From contig CAWHPW010000021.1 in assembly GCA_963831385.1 (NCBI GenBank), positions 81,704 to 145,703 of the forward strand: 64,000 nucleotides of DNA, read 5' to 3'. The DNA is from JACVRX01 sp963831385. GTDB taxonomy: Bacteria; Actinomycetota; Actinomycetes; Jiangellales; Jiangellaceae. Position 1 is the stretch's first letter, and each line of letters opens with the position of its first letter. Of the stretch, positions 9,220 through 20,833 are shown in pieces. The notes under the pieces are model-generated. The model worked only from the letters and a program-made list of their open reading frames with translations, was not told where the DNA came from and searched no databases. Made by a program: the position numbers and the translations under genes.

Positions 9220-10560
9220 TCATGCCGTTCCTCTCCGCAGCAATTGCCCCCGCGGCTCTCCATCATCGGCGATCTGCCGGCCACGCAGCCACGTGCTGCG
9301 CACGACACCGGACAGCGGCCGCTGCGCATATGGCGTGAGCGGGTGCCGGTGGTGCAGGCGATTCGGCTCGACGACGAACGCGTCGTCCGGCGCGAACAGC
9401 GAGAAGTCGGCGTGGTACCCGAGCGCGATGTGGCCCTTGCGCTGCATGCCTGCAATCGCGGCGGGCTGCTCGGCCATCCATCGCACGAGGTCGCCCAACC
9501 CGAAACCCCGTTGCCGCGCCTGTGTCCACACCGCCGGAAGACCGAGCTGGAGCGAGGCGATCCCGCCCCACGCCACCCCGAAATCGCCGTCGGTCAGCCG
9601 CTTGAGCTCGGGTGTGCACGGCGAGTGGTCGGACACCACCGCATCGATGTCGCTGCTCCGCAGCCCGTTCCACAGCAGCTCGCGATTGTCGGCCTCCCGA
9701 ATCGGCGGGCAGCACTTGAACTGGGTCTGCCCGTCTTGGACCTCCTCCGCGGTGAAGACCAGATAGTGCGGGCAGGTCTCGACGCTGACCCGAACCCCGT
9801 CCTTTCGAGCGGTCCGCAACATGGGCAGCGCGTCCGACGACGACAGATGCAGCACGTGTACCCGAGAACCGGTCCATCGGGCCGCCTCGATGACCTGGGC
9901 GATCGCGACGTTCTCCGCACCGCGGGGACGCGAAGCCAGGAAGCCCTTGTACGTCTCGCCGTGCGCGGTCGGCGCATGGTCGATGGCCGCCGAGTCCTCC
10001 GCGTGCACCAGCAGCAGTGAGCCGAACGTGCCGGTGGTGCGCAGGACCTCCGGGAGATCACCCGGGTCCAGATGTGGGAACTCGTCGACGCCGGAATGCA
10101 GAAGGAAGGACTTGAACCCGAACACCCCGGCGTCGTGCAACCCGCGCAACTCGGCGAGATTACCCGGCACCGCGCCGCCCCAGAATCCCACGTCGACATG
10201 CACCTGGCCCTCGGCGGCCTTTCGCTTCACCTCCAGCGCGGCCACGTCGATGGTGGGTGGAATGCAGTTGAGCGGCATGTCGACGATGGTCGTGACGCCG
10301 CCAGCGGCCGCGGCCCGAGTCGCAGTCGCGAACCCCTCCCATTCGGTACGCCCGGGCTCGTTGACGTGCACGTGGGTGTCGACCAGGCCGGGCAGCAGGA
10401 CCTCGTCCGTACCGAGATCGACGACCTCGGGTGCGGTCAGGTCCGAGTCCAGAGGCTCGATCGCGGCGATCTGTCCCTCAGCCACGCCCACGCGGCGGGC
10501 CACCTCGCCGGCCGCGGTGATGACGCGGGGAGCGCGAAACACCAGGTCGAGCTCGCTCAC
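9220..10560 (-). CDS. allB: Allantoinase
   Basis: Allantoinase is a cyclic amidohydrolase that opens allantoin to allantoate. The protein has 446 residues. Visible metal-site elements are VDTHVHVNEPGRTEWEG (paired histidines), the lysine in FGFKSFLLHSG that is carbamylated in the family, LLVHAEDS, RVHVLHLSSSD and the aspartate in VVSDHSPCTPELK. The GTG start at 10560 has GGAGG 7 nt upstream. It is intact, unlike the genes just upstream of it, and lies between gcl and glxK in one operon. Confidence 0.95.
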   Translation of the reverse strand: MSELDLVFRAPRVITAAGEVARRVGVAEGQIAAIEPLDSDLTAPEVVDLGTDEVLLPGLVDTHVHVNEPGRTEWEGFATATRAAAAGGVTTIVDMPLNCIPPTIDVAALEVKRKAAEGQVHVDVGFWGGAVPGNLAELRGLHDAGVFGFKSFLLHSGVDEFPHLDPGDLPEVLRTTGTFGSLLLVHAEDSAAIDHAPTAHGETYKGFLASRPRGAENVAIAQVIEAARWTGSRVHVLHLSSSDALPMLRTARKDGVRVSVETCPHYLVFTAEEVQDGQTQFKCCPPIREADNRELLWNGLRSSDIDAVVSDHSPCTPELKRLTDGDFGVAWGGIASLQLGLPAVWTQARQRGFGLGDLVRWMAEQPAAIAGMQRKGHIALGYHADFSLFAPDDAFVVEPNRLHHRHPLTPYAQRPLSGVVRSTWLRGRQIADDGEPRGQLLRRGTA

Positions 10561-10577
10561 GCAGGGCCTCCGCGGGG

Positions 10578-12353
<1,776 letters not shown>

Positions 12354-12372
12354 CTCGGTACTCCTGCCTGGC

Positions 12373-13254
12373 TCAGCGGCCGGCTCGGCCGGAGAGCTCC
12401 TCGGCCAACTTGAACAGACCCGAGTGGTCGAGGGCACCGTCGCCGCGGGCGACCATGGCGGCCACCAGCTGGCTCACGGCCGCGCCGAGCGGCATGACGA
12501 CGCCTGCTTCGCGGGCCGCGGACTGGACGATGCCGAGATCCTTGTGGTGCAGCTCCAGTCGGAAGCCCGGGGCGAACTCCCGGGCGAGCATCCCATTCGC
12601 CTTGCGGTCCAGGACGGTGCTGCCGGCCAGGCCACCGCCGAGAACCGCACGGCGGCCTCGGTGTCGACGCCGTAGGCCTCGAGGAACACCAGCGCCTCGG
12701 CCAGCAGCTCGATGTTGCCGGCGACGATGAGCTGGTTCGCCGCCTTGACGGTCTGCCCGGCGCCGGCGGGCCCGACATGCACGATCGTCTTGCCGACCGC
12801 CTGCAGCACCGGCAGAGCGGCCTCGAAGTCGCGGTCTCGCCGCCCGACCATGATCGACAAGCTGGCCTCGATCGCGCCCGCCTCACCGCCGCTCACCGGT
12901 GCGTCGAGGACCCGGACGCCTCGCTCGGGGCCCGCAGCAGCGAGCTCTTGGACACATCGGGCCGGATGCTGCTCATGTCGATGAACAACGATCCGGGCTC
13001 GGCATTCTCGAAGACGCCATCCGGCCCGGTCGTCACCTCGTGGACGTCCGGCGAGTCCGGCAGCATCGTGACGACGACATCGGCACCGCGAACGACCTCT
13101 GCCACGCCCTCGGCGCCCCGGCCGCCCTGCTCGACCAGCGCCTGCACCTTGTCCGGCGTCCGGTTGTACCCGACGACGTCGAACCCGGCCTTGACCAGGT
13201 TGGCGGCCATCGGGGCCCCATGATGCCCAGGCCGACGAATCCGACGGTCGTCAT
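12373..13254 (-). pseudogene. glxR: 2-hydroxy-3-oxopropionate (tartronate semialdehyde) reductase, frameshifted
   Basis: This beta-hydroxyacid dehydrogenase would reduce tartronate semialdehyde to D-glycerate. The start MTTVGFVGLGIMG (Rossmann motif) follows a strong GAGGAGG site. Three single-base losses, near 13217, 12944 and 12637, break the frame. In the correct frames one reads APMAANLVKAGFDVVGYNR, VRVLDAPVSGGEAGA, GQTVKAANQLIVAGN (family lysine) and the C-terminal LELHHKDLGIVQSAAREAG. The combined length is about 293 residues, as expected. The gene lies between hyi and gcl, and its start overlaps a candidate hyi stop. Confidence 0.85.
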
Positions 13255-14087
13255 CGTCCCTCCTCGGGTCGAACAGACTCAGCCAGTCGGCGCCGCGCGC
13301 CGGCTCGGGCAGCCAGCCGAAGCTGTCCACAGTGGCTGCGCTGGGCTTGTACTCCAGGCCACCCAGCCGTCGTAGCCGGCCTGAGCCAGCTCGCTCGAGC
13401 CACGGTCCAGCGGCAGCTCGCCGGTGCCCGGCTCGTTGCGGCCCGGCGCGTCGGCGATCTGCACGTGGCCGACCCGGTCGGCGTGCTGGGCGATGGCGGC
13501 GTCGACGTCGTCGCCATTGACCGCCAGGTGGTAGAGGTCGCAGAGCAGGCGCAGGTTCTCCGCGCCGGTGGCGCGCTGGACCCGGTCGATGACGCCGACG
13601 ACGTCGGCGGCGGTCTTCAGCGGATATCGCGGCGCGCCGCTCACCGGCTCGACGAGCACGATGCCGCCGATCCGGCCTGCCGCCTGCGCGGCCACTGCGA
13701 GGTTCTCGACGGCGAGGTCGTCTTGTTGCCTCGGGTCCGCACGTCGTCCACCCGGTTGCCGTAGAGCGCGTTGAACGCCGCGCACCCGAGCTGCTCGCCG
13801 ATACCCGACCGTGACGTCGACGTTGTCCCTGAACTCGTCGGACCGGGCCGGCCAGGAGACCAGTCCGCGGTCGCCGCCGGGCATGTCGCCGGCCGCGAAG
13901 TTGAGCCCGATCAGTTGCACGCCGGCGTCGCGGATGGCGGCGACGAAAGCGTCGACCGCGGGTCGGCAGGAACCGCCTCGTCGAACGGCCACCAGAACTC
14001 GACGGCACCGAATCCGGCCTGCCGTGCGGCCGCGGGCCGTTCCAGCACCGGAAGCTCGGTGAACAGGATCGAGCGTGTTGACGGCAT
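13251..14087 (-). pseudogene. hyi: Hydroxypyruvate isomerase, frameshifted
   Basis: This TIM-barrel isomerase interconverts hydroxypyruvate and tartronate semialdehyde. The ATG at 14087 opens MPSTRSILFTELPVLERPAA, and family segments continue in other frames: VDAFVAAIRDAGVQLIGLNF, AAFNALYGNRVDD, GGIVLVEPVSGAPRYPL, LLCDLYHLAVNGDDV, VGHVQIADAPGRNEPGTGE and a C-terminal EYKPSAATVDSFGWL. Indels fall near 13960, 13804, 13746 and 13361, and perhaps one more near the end. It is the first gene of the hyi-glxR-gcl-allB-glxK-alc run, just downstream of a paired operator. Confidence 0.8.
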
Positions 14088-14116
14088 ACCGGGGCACGCG
14101 CACGATCCTCCATGGT

Positions 14117-14152
14117 TTCCGTATGACGGAGAACGTAGTCCGCTATGTGGAA
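14117..14152. promoter_or_regulatory. Paired palindromic operator upstream of hyi
   Basis: Two 15-bp imperfect palindromes, TTCCGTATGACGGAG (14117-14131) and GTCCGCTATGTGGAA (14138-14152), have centres 21 bp apart. They match sites beside aceB, iclR and hiuH. They lie 30 bp before the hyi ATG, and the second overlaps the stop of the upstream aldolase-like gene. Binding by the neighbouring IclR protein is inferred from this shared pattern. Confidence 0.6.
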
Positions 14153-15431
14153 TCGGTCAAGCGCCGGGCCAGCCGGTCGAGGGTCTCCCGGTCCGGACCG
14201 CCGCGGTCGGTCACCTCCTCCGGATCGACGGCGCCGCAGTCCAGCCCGCGGACGACGAACCCGGCCAGCGCCTGCGCGGTCGCGGGCTCGTCGAGCACGC
14301 CCGAGTCGGCCGTTCGGCCAGGTAGGCGCGCAGCCGATCCAGCGCGCGCCGGCAGCCCTGCCGGAAGAACGCGTACGTCGCCAGGTAGCGCGTCGGCAGC
14401 TGGGCGGGGTGCAGGTCCCAGCCCTGGTAGAAACCGCGCTCCAGCGACCGGCGGACCAGCCGGGCGTGCAGCCGCCAGGCCGCGTGCACCGCGTCGCGGT
14501 CGCCCGACGGGCAGCACGTTCGTCGAGCCGTCGGACAGCCGGACGCCGGTGCCCGCCGCGGCGAGCTGCATGACCGCCTTGGCGTGGTCGGCGGCCGGGT
14601 GCTCCATGCTCTGGTGCGCGGCGGCGATGCCGAGCGCGGCGCTGTAGTCGTAGGTTCCGTAGTGCAGCCCGCTGCAGCGCGCCGCCCGCCGCGTGCACCA
14701 TCCGGGCCACCGTGGCGGCGCCGTCGGGCCCGAGCACCGCCTGCGGCGTCTCGACCTGGATCTCGAACCGCAGCCGGCCCGCGGGCAGCCCGGCCGCGGA
14801 CTCCAGCCGCTCGCAGACCGCCACCATCGCCTCGACCTGGTCGACGCTGGTGACCTTGGGCAGCGTCACCACGAAGCCGGCGGGGAGCTCGCCGCCCAAT
14901 TGGTCGATCAGGCCGGAGACGAAAGGTCGAGCGTGCGCAGCCCGCGGCGGCGGGTCGGAGCTTCCAGGCTCTTGAACCGGATGCCGAAGAACGGCGGAGC
15001 GTCGCCGGCGGCAATGGATTGAGCCAGCGCGCTGGCTGCCGCCTGCGCCGCTGCGTCCTCGACGTCGTCCGGATGCGACCCGTAGCCGTCCTCGAAGTCG
15101 ATCCGCAGGTCCTCGACCGGCTCGCGGGCGAGCTTGCCGCGCACCCGGTGAAGCACCTCGGTGACGACCGCTACCGGGATTCCGGTCGCGTCCGCGAGCG
15201 TGTCGGGGTCGGCACCGTCGGCTCGAGGGCCGCGAGCGCGGCGCGACCCCAGTCGGCCGCCGTGTCCGCGTCGAACCGGTCGGCCGGCACGTACACCGTG
15301 TGCACCGGCTGGCGGGTGCCGGGATCGCCCGGATACCGCGCCGCGAGGTCGGCGTCGGCGGCGGCGAGCCGCCGGTCGAGGTCGGCCAGGAACTCGTCGG
15401 CCAAGGCAGCGACCGTGCCGGGCGTCGCCAC
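14143..15431 (-). pseudogene. HpcH/HpaI aldolase/citrate-lyase-like protein (DUF6986 type), frameshifted
   Basis: The reconstructed protein has about 430 residues. It belongs to the citrate-lyase-beta/HpcH-like barrel superfamily, of the kind annotated DUF6986 (formerly phosphoenolpyruvate kinase), often found next to malate synthase in actinomycete ureide clusters. Readable segments are PVEDLRIDFEDGYGSHPDDV, the acidic loop FEIQVETPQAVLG, GLHYGTYDYSAALGI and HAAWRLHARLVRRSLERGFY. Five indels break it (about 15215, 14924, 14683, 14510 and 14310). It follows the aceB stop by 4 nt. The reaction is unknown; an aldol or acyl-CoA C-C bond reaction on a glyoxylate-derived compound is inferred. Confidence 0.7.
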
Positions 15432-15435
15432 GGCT

Positions 15436-17039
<1,604 letters not shown>

Positions 17040-17077
17040 AGTCCCCCCTCGGTGAAAGGCAGGGTCTCCGCCAGCGA

Positions 17078-17113
17078 TTCCGTATGGCGGATGCTACTTT
17101 CTGAGATACGGAA
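17078..17113. promoter_or_regulatory. Paired palindromic operator in aceB-iclR spacer
   Basis: TTCCGTATGGCGGAT (17078-17092) and the weaker TTCTGAGATACGGAA (17099-17113) have centres 21 bp apart. They lie 39-74 bp upstream of the aceB GTG. Both fit the motif seen before hyi and hiuH, so aceB is probably in the same regulon. Which strand's promoter they cover cannot be told without mapping. Confidence 0.6.
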
Positions 17114-17162
17114 GTCAATCGGAGGCGTCGAGACTCAGGCAGCCGCTCGGATGCCATACGGT

Positions 17163-17177
17163 TTCCACTATGCGGAA
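17163..17177. promoter_or_regulatory. iclR: Single operator spanning the iclR start codon
   Basis: TTCCACTATGCGGAA is a near-perfect palindrome of the shared motif, and its central ATG (17170) is the apparent start codon of the IclR gene. No clear Shine-Dalgarno sequence precedes it, so leaderless translation is possible. Autoregulation by binding over the transcription or translation start is inferred. Confidence 0.55.
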
Positions 17178-17964
17178 GAATAGTAGACGCGACTCCGGCG
17201 AGGCGGGACGCCGCGGCGGGGTTCAGACCATCGAGCGGGCGTTCCACCTGCTCGAGGTCCTCGCTGCGGGTGGTGGCGAGATGTCGATCAGCCAACTCGC
17301 CGACGAGTCCGGGCTGCCCATGCCGACCATCCACCGGCTGTTGCGGACACTCGTGGCGCAGGGATACGTGCGCCAGCAACCGTCGCGGCGATACGCACTG
17401 GGTCCCCGATTGATCTGGCTCGGCGAAAGCGCCGAGCGTCTGCTGGCGGCCTGGGCACTGCCGCACCTGGAGAAGCTGGTGGCAGAGCTCGACGAAACCG
17501 TCAACGTCGCCATGCTCGACGGAGATCGCGCCGTCTATGTCGCCCAAGTACCGGGGACCCGGCCGATGCGCACGTTCACCGAGGTCGGCCGCCGGGTGCA
17601 TCTACACAGCACCGGGGTGGGCAAAGCCCTGCTCGCGGCACTGCCGGACGAGCAGATGATCGACCTGGTGGGCAGGATCCCGCTGCCGGCCAACACTGAG
17701 CACACGATCGTGGACCGGGACCTGTTGCTGGCCGATCTGCGGGCCGCGCGCCTCAATGGGTTCACCGTCGACGACGGGGAACAGGACATCGGGGTGCGGT
17801 GCATCGCGGTGGCGATGCCCGCCGATACCGTCCGCGCAGCGATCTCGGTGTCAGCGCCCAGCGTGCGGCTGACCGACGACATGCGCGAGAAGGCTGCCCG
17901 CTTGCTGCGGCGCTCGGCCGACGAGTTGGGGCGTGAACTGATCAGCCGCAACGGATCGACCTGA
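17170..17964 (+). CDS. IclR-family transcriptional regulator of ureide genes
   Basis: This 264-residue regulator resembles AllR-type IclR repressors. The N-terminal winged helix runs QTIERAFHLLEVLAAGG, ISQLADESGLPMPTIHRLL, RTLVAQGYVRQQPSRRYALG. The effector domain contains LDETVNVAMLDGDRAVYVAQ, VHLHSTGVGKALLAALPD and a C-terminal GVRCIAVAMPADT (domain Cys). It is divergent from aceB and upstream of hiuH-urate oxidase. Palindromic sites around its start and at the three promoters make it the probable pathway regulator; allantoin-derived glyoxylate or ureides are plausible effectors. Confidence 0.88.
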   Translation: MRKNSRRDSGEAGRRGGVQTIERAFHLLEVLAAGGGEMSISQLADESGLPMPTIHRLLRTLVAQGYVRQQPSRRYALGPRLIWLGESAERLLAAWALPHLEKLVAELDETVNVAMLDGDRAVYVAQVPGTRPMRTFTEVGRRVHLHSTGVGKALLAALPDEQMIDLVGRIPLPANTEHTIVDRDLLLADLRAARLNGFTVDDGEQDIGVRCIAVAMPADTVRAAISVSAPSVRLTDDMREKAARLLRRSADELGRELISRNGST

Positions 17965-18061
17965 CCCGCTCGCCGCTCCTCCGTTCCAGCGGTCCGGCCT
18001 CTTACCATGGCGACGGTCGGCCGCAGTCGGACTGTTGACACTCGCAGACACCGTCGCTAGC

Positions 18062-18098
18062 TTTCTGCTAAGTAGAAACCAAGTTCCGCATGACGGAA
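18062..18098. promoter_or_regulatory. Paired operator upstream of hiuH
   Basis: The strongest copy of the regulon motif, TTCCGCATGACGGAA (18084-18098), has perfect 5-bp arms and is 14 bp before the hiuH ATG. A weaker palindrome, TTCTGCTAAGTAGAA (18063-18077), lies with its centre 21 bp upstream. The spacing is the same as at hyi and aceB, which argues for cooperative binding of one regulator on one DNA face. Confidence 0.62.
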
Positions 18099-18112
18099 AC
18101 GGTGTTCTCTGG

Positions 18113-18446
18113 ATGACCCTCTCGACGCATGTTCTCGATGCCGGCCGTGGTCAGCCGGCCGCTGGCGTACCCGTCACGCTGCACCGTCTCGTGGGCGAGG
18201 AGTGGGAACTGCTCGGCGAGGGCCTGACGGACTCCGACGGCCGGGTCGCGGGACTTGCCCCGGACGGGCTGCGCGGCCGGTGTCCACCGGCTCGAGTTCG
18301 ACACCGGCGCCTATTTCGCCTCCTCCGGCCAGACCGGTTTCTACCCCGAAGTGCTCGTCACGTTCGAGATCGTCGATCCCGACCAGCACTACCACGTGCC
18401 GCTGCTGCTGAGCCCGTACGCCTTCTCCACCTATCGAGGGAGCTGA
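18113..18446 (+). CDS. hiuH: 5-Hydroxyisourate hydrolase, frameshifted
   Basis: This transthyretin-like enzyme hydrolyses 5-hydroxyisourate, the product of urate oxidase, to OHCU. The N-terminal LSTHVLDAGRGQPAAGVPV and the terminal tetrapeptide YRGS are diagnostic of the family. One extra base near 18269 separates the first 53 residues from AAGVHRLEFDTGAYF and FYPEVLVTFEI. The corrected length of about 110 residues is typical. Its ATG is just downstream of the best operator of the regulon, and the urate oxidase gene starts 4 nt after its stop. Confidence 0.88.
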
Positions 18447-18450
18447 CGCC

Positions 18451-19354
18451 ATGGCGGTGACCCTGGGCCACAACCAGTACGGAAAGGCCGAGACCCGGGT
18501 CGTGCGGGTCTATCGCGACTCGGACCCGCACGAGATCGTCGACTACAACGTCAGCTGTGCGCTCTCCGGTGACTTCCTGGACACCCACCTGACCGGAGAC
18601 AACGCCAAGGTCCTCACCACCGACGCGGTCAAGAACACGGTCAATGCCTACGCCAAGGAACACGGAGATGCTGCTCGTCAACCCGAGTCATATGGGCTCG
18701 CGCTCGCCCGGCATTTCGTCGACGACAACGAGCAGGTTGCCCGGGCTCGCGTCAACCTGGAGATGTACCCGTGGGTACGGCTCGATTTCGACGGCGGCCA
18801 GCATCCGCATGCTTTCGCGCGCCACGGCGGCTACGTGCGCACTGCCACCGTCACGTACGACGGCGAACACACGTGGGTCGTCTCCGGCGTGGACGAGTTG
18901 GTCGTGCTGAAGACCACCGACTCCGAGTTCTGGGGCTACTACCAGGACAGGTACACGACCCTGAAGCCGACGAACGACCGGATCATGGCCACCAAGGCCA
19001 AGATTCAGTGGTGGCACACCGACGCCGATAGAGACGTCGACTGGGGAAAGTCATACGAAACCGTGCTCGGCACGCTGACCGAGCGCCTTTGCTGGTCACC
19101 ACAGTCTGGCGCTGCAGCAGACGATCTATGCGATGGGCGAGGCGGTGCTCGAAGCCGAAGGTGGAATCGCCGAGATCAGGTTCTCGATGCCGAACAAGCA
19201 TCACTTCGTGATCGATCTCAGCCCGTTTGGGCTGGACAACCCGAACGAGGTCTTTCATGCCGATGACCGCCCGTACGGCCTGATCGAGGCGACGGTCCGC
19301 CGAGACGATGCGCCCGATCCCGGCCTGGCCTTCGACCCGGGCATCGGGTGGTGA
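18451..19354 (+). CDS. pucL: Urate oxidase (uricase), frameshifted
   Basis: This cofactor-free oxidase converts urate to 5-hydroxyisourate. The corrected length is about 300 residues. Expected segments are LGHNQYGKAETRVVRVYRD (active-site lysine), LTTDAVKNTVNAYAKEHG (catalytic Thr), VDELVVLKTTDSEFWGYYQD (second half of the tunnelling fold) and FSMPNKHHFVIDLSPFGLDN. One extra C near 19087 shifts the frame before SLALQQTIYAMGEAVLEAEG. It lies between hiuH and the xanthine dehydrogenase genes in a single plus-strand operon. Confidence 0.9.
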
Positions 19355-19418
19355 AGCACGTAGTAAGGCCGGTGCCGAAGCGCCGAGGCATTCGGCCCTC
19401 GACTCAAGGGAGGTGGAG

Positions 19419-20258
19419 ATGCCGATCGCGCACCCCACGTCACTGACCGACGTGTTCGACGCACTCGACGACATGCCAGACGCACATCTGCTGGCTGGCG
19501 GCACCGACTTCATGGTCGAGGTCAACTTCGGTCATCGATCGCCGACGTCGGTCGTCTGCCTCCGCCGGGTCGAGGAGCTGCAGGGCTACTCGATCAGCGA
19601 TGACGAGGTCGTGCTCGGGGCCGGTGTCACCTGGACGGAAGTGGAAAACGACCTGGTCGACGTGCTGCCCGCGCTGGCCGCCGCGGCTCGAACCGTCGGC
19701 TCACCTCAGATGCGCAACGCGGGGACCGTCGGCGGGAACGTTGGCACGGCCAGCCCGGCCGGTGACGGCCTGCCGGTGCTCGCCGCGATGGACGCGACCG
19801 TGGCGCTGGCACGACGCGGGGGCACCCGCGATCTCCCGCTGATGGACTTCATCACGGGGGTGAAGCGCACCGCATTGGAGCCCGGAGAGGTCATCTCGCA
19901 GATCAAGATTCCACGGCTGGACGGTCCGCAGGAGTTCCTCAAGGTCGGGACCCGAAACGCGATGGTCATCTCGATCGTCTGCTGCGCTTTGATCATGGAC
20001 CGGGCCGGGCGCACGGTTCGGCTCGGCCTCGGCTCGGTCTCTCCGCGTCCGCTGCGCGCGGCCGAGGCCGAGGCGTTCGCCGCCGAGGCCATCGACTGGG
20101 AGGCGTTGACCGCTCCGCCGGAATCGATCACTCGCTTCGGCGAGCTGGCCCAGCAAGCCGCAACCCCGATCTCGGACCAGCGGGGCACTGCCGACTACCG
20201 CGCGCACGCGGTCGGCGTCATCGCTGCACGGGCGCTGGAGAGGAGTGTGGCGGCATGA
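19419..20258 (+). CDS. xdhB: Xanthine dehydrogenase FAD-binding subunit
   Basis: This is the medium, FAD-binding subunit of a three-gene molybdenum hydroxylase that oxidises hypoxanthine/xanthine to urate. The protein has 279 residues. FAD contacts are visible in HLLAGGTDFMVEVN and TVGSPQMRNAGTVGGNVGTA with SPAGDGLPVLAAM; a CO_deh_flav_C domain follows (GLGSVSPRPLRAAEAEAF). The ATG at 19419 was chosen for its AAGGGAGGTGGAG site and homology start. The stop overlaps the next start (ATGA). Confidence 0.92.
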   Translation: MPIAHPTSLTDVFDALDDMPDAHLLAGGTDFMVEVNFGHRSPTSVVCLRRVEELQGYSISDDEVVLGAGVTWTEVENDLVDVLPALAAAARTVGSPQMRNAGTVGGNVGTASPAGDGLPVLAAMDATVALARRGGTRDLPLMDFITGVKRTALEPGEVISQIKIPRLDGPQEFLKVGTRNAMVISIVCCALIMDRAGRTVRLGLGSVSPRPLRAAEAEAFAAEAIDWEALTAPPESITRFGELAQQAATPISDQRGTADYRAHAVGVIAARALERSVAA

Positions 20259-20833
20259 GTCAGCAACCCAGCGACGCACTGCACGACCCGACGACGTCCG
20301 ACGGTGCGCTCGGCATCTCGGACTACCCGACACCGCACACCGACCGGCAGTCGACTGTCGACTACGCCCTGACGGTGAACGGCCGGGAGATGGTCGTGAC
20401 CGACGCCTGGATCGGCGAGAGCCTGCTCTACGCCCTCCGCGAGCGGCTCGGGCTACCTGGCAGCAAGAACGCCTGCGAACAAGGGGAGTGCGGCTCCTGC
20501 TCCGCCTTGCTGGACGGCCGCCTGGTCGCGACCTGCTGTGTGCTGGCTGCGGACGCCGTCGGCAGCGAGATCCGCACCGTCGAGGGGCTCGCGCCGGAAG
20601 GCGACCTGACCGACGTGCAGCGGGCATTCGTCGAGCAGGGAGCCGTTCAGTGCGGCTTCTGCATCCCGGGCATGGTCGTCGCCATCCACGACCTGCTCGA
20701 TCGCAACGTCCGCGCTTCAGAGCTGGAGCTTCGCGAGGCGATCTCCGGGAATCTGTGCCGCTGCACCGGCTACGGCCGGATCTTCGCCGCGTTCCGCCAA
20801 GCACAGGAGGGACGGATTCATGCCGGCGCCTAG
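20255..20833 (+). CDS. xdhC: Xanthine dehydrogenase [2Fe-2S] subunit
   Basis: This is the small iron-sulfur subunit, which passes electrons from the molybdenum centre to FAD. The protein has 192 residues with a nonconserved N-terminal extension of about 35 residues before YALTVNGREMVV. The plant-type ferredoxin cluster is CEQGECGSCSALLDG with a fourth Cys in VATCC. The second cluster is AVQCGFCIPGM with GNLCRCTGYGRI. The gene overlaps xdhB by 4 nt and the large-subunit gene by 14 nt. The symbol follows one common scheme; others call it xdhS or coxS. Confidence 0.92.
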   Translation: MSQQPSDALHDPTTSDGALGISDYPTPHTDRQSTVDYALTVNGREMVVTDAWIGESLLYALRERLGLPGSKNACEQGECGSCSALLDGRLVATCCVLAADAVGSEIRTVEGLAPEGDLTDVQRAFVEQGAVQCGFCIPGMVVAIHDLLDRNVRASELELREAISGNLCRCTGYGRIFAAFRQAQEGRIHAGA

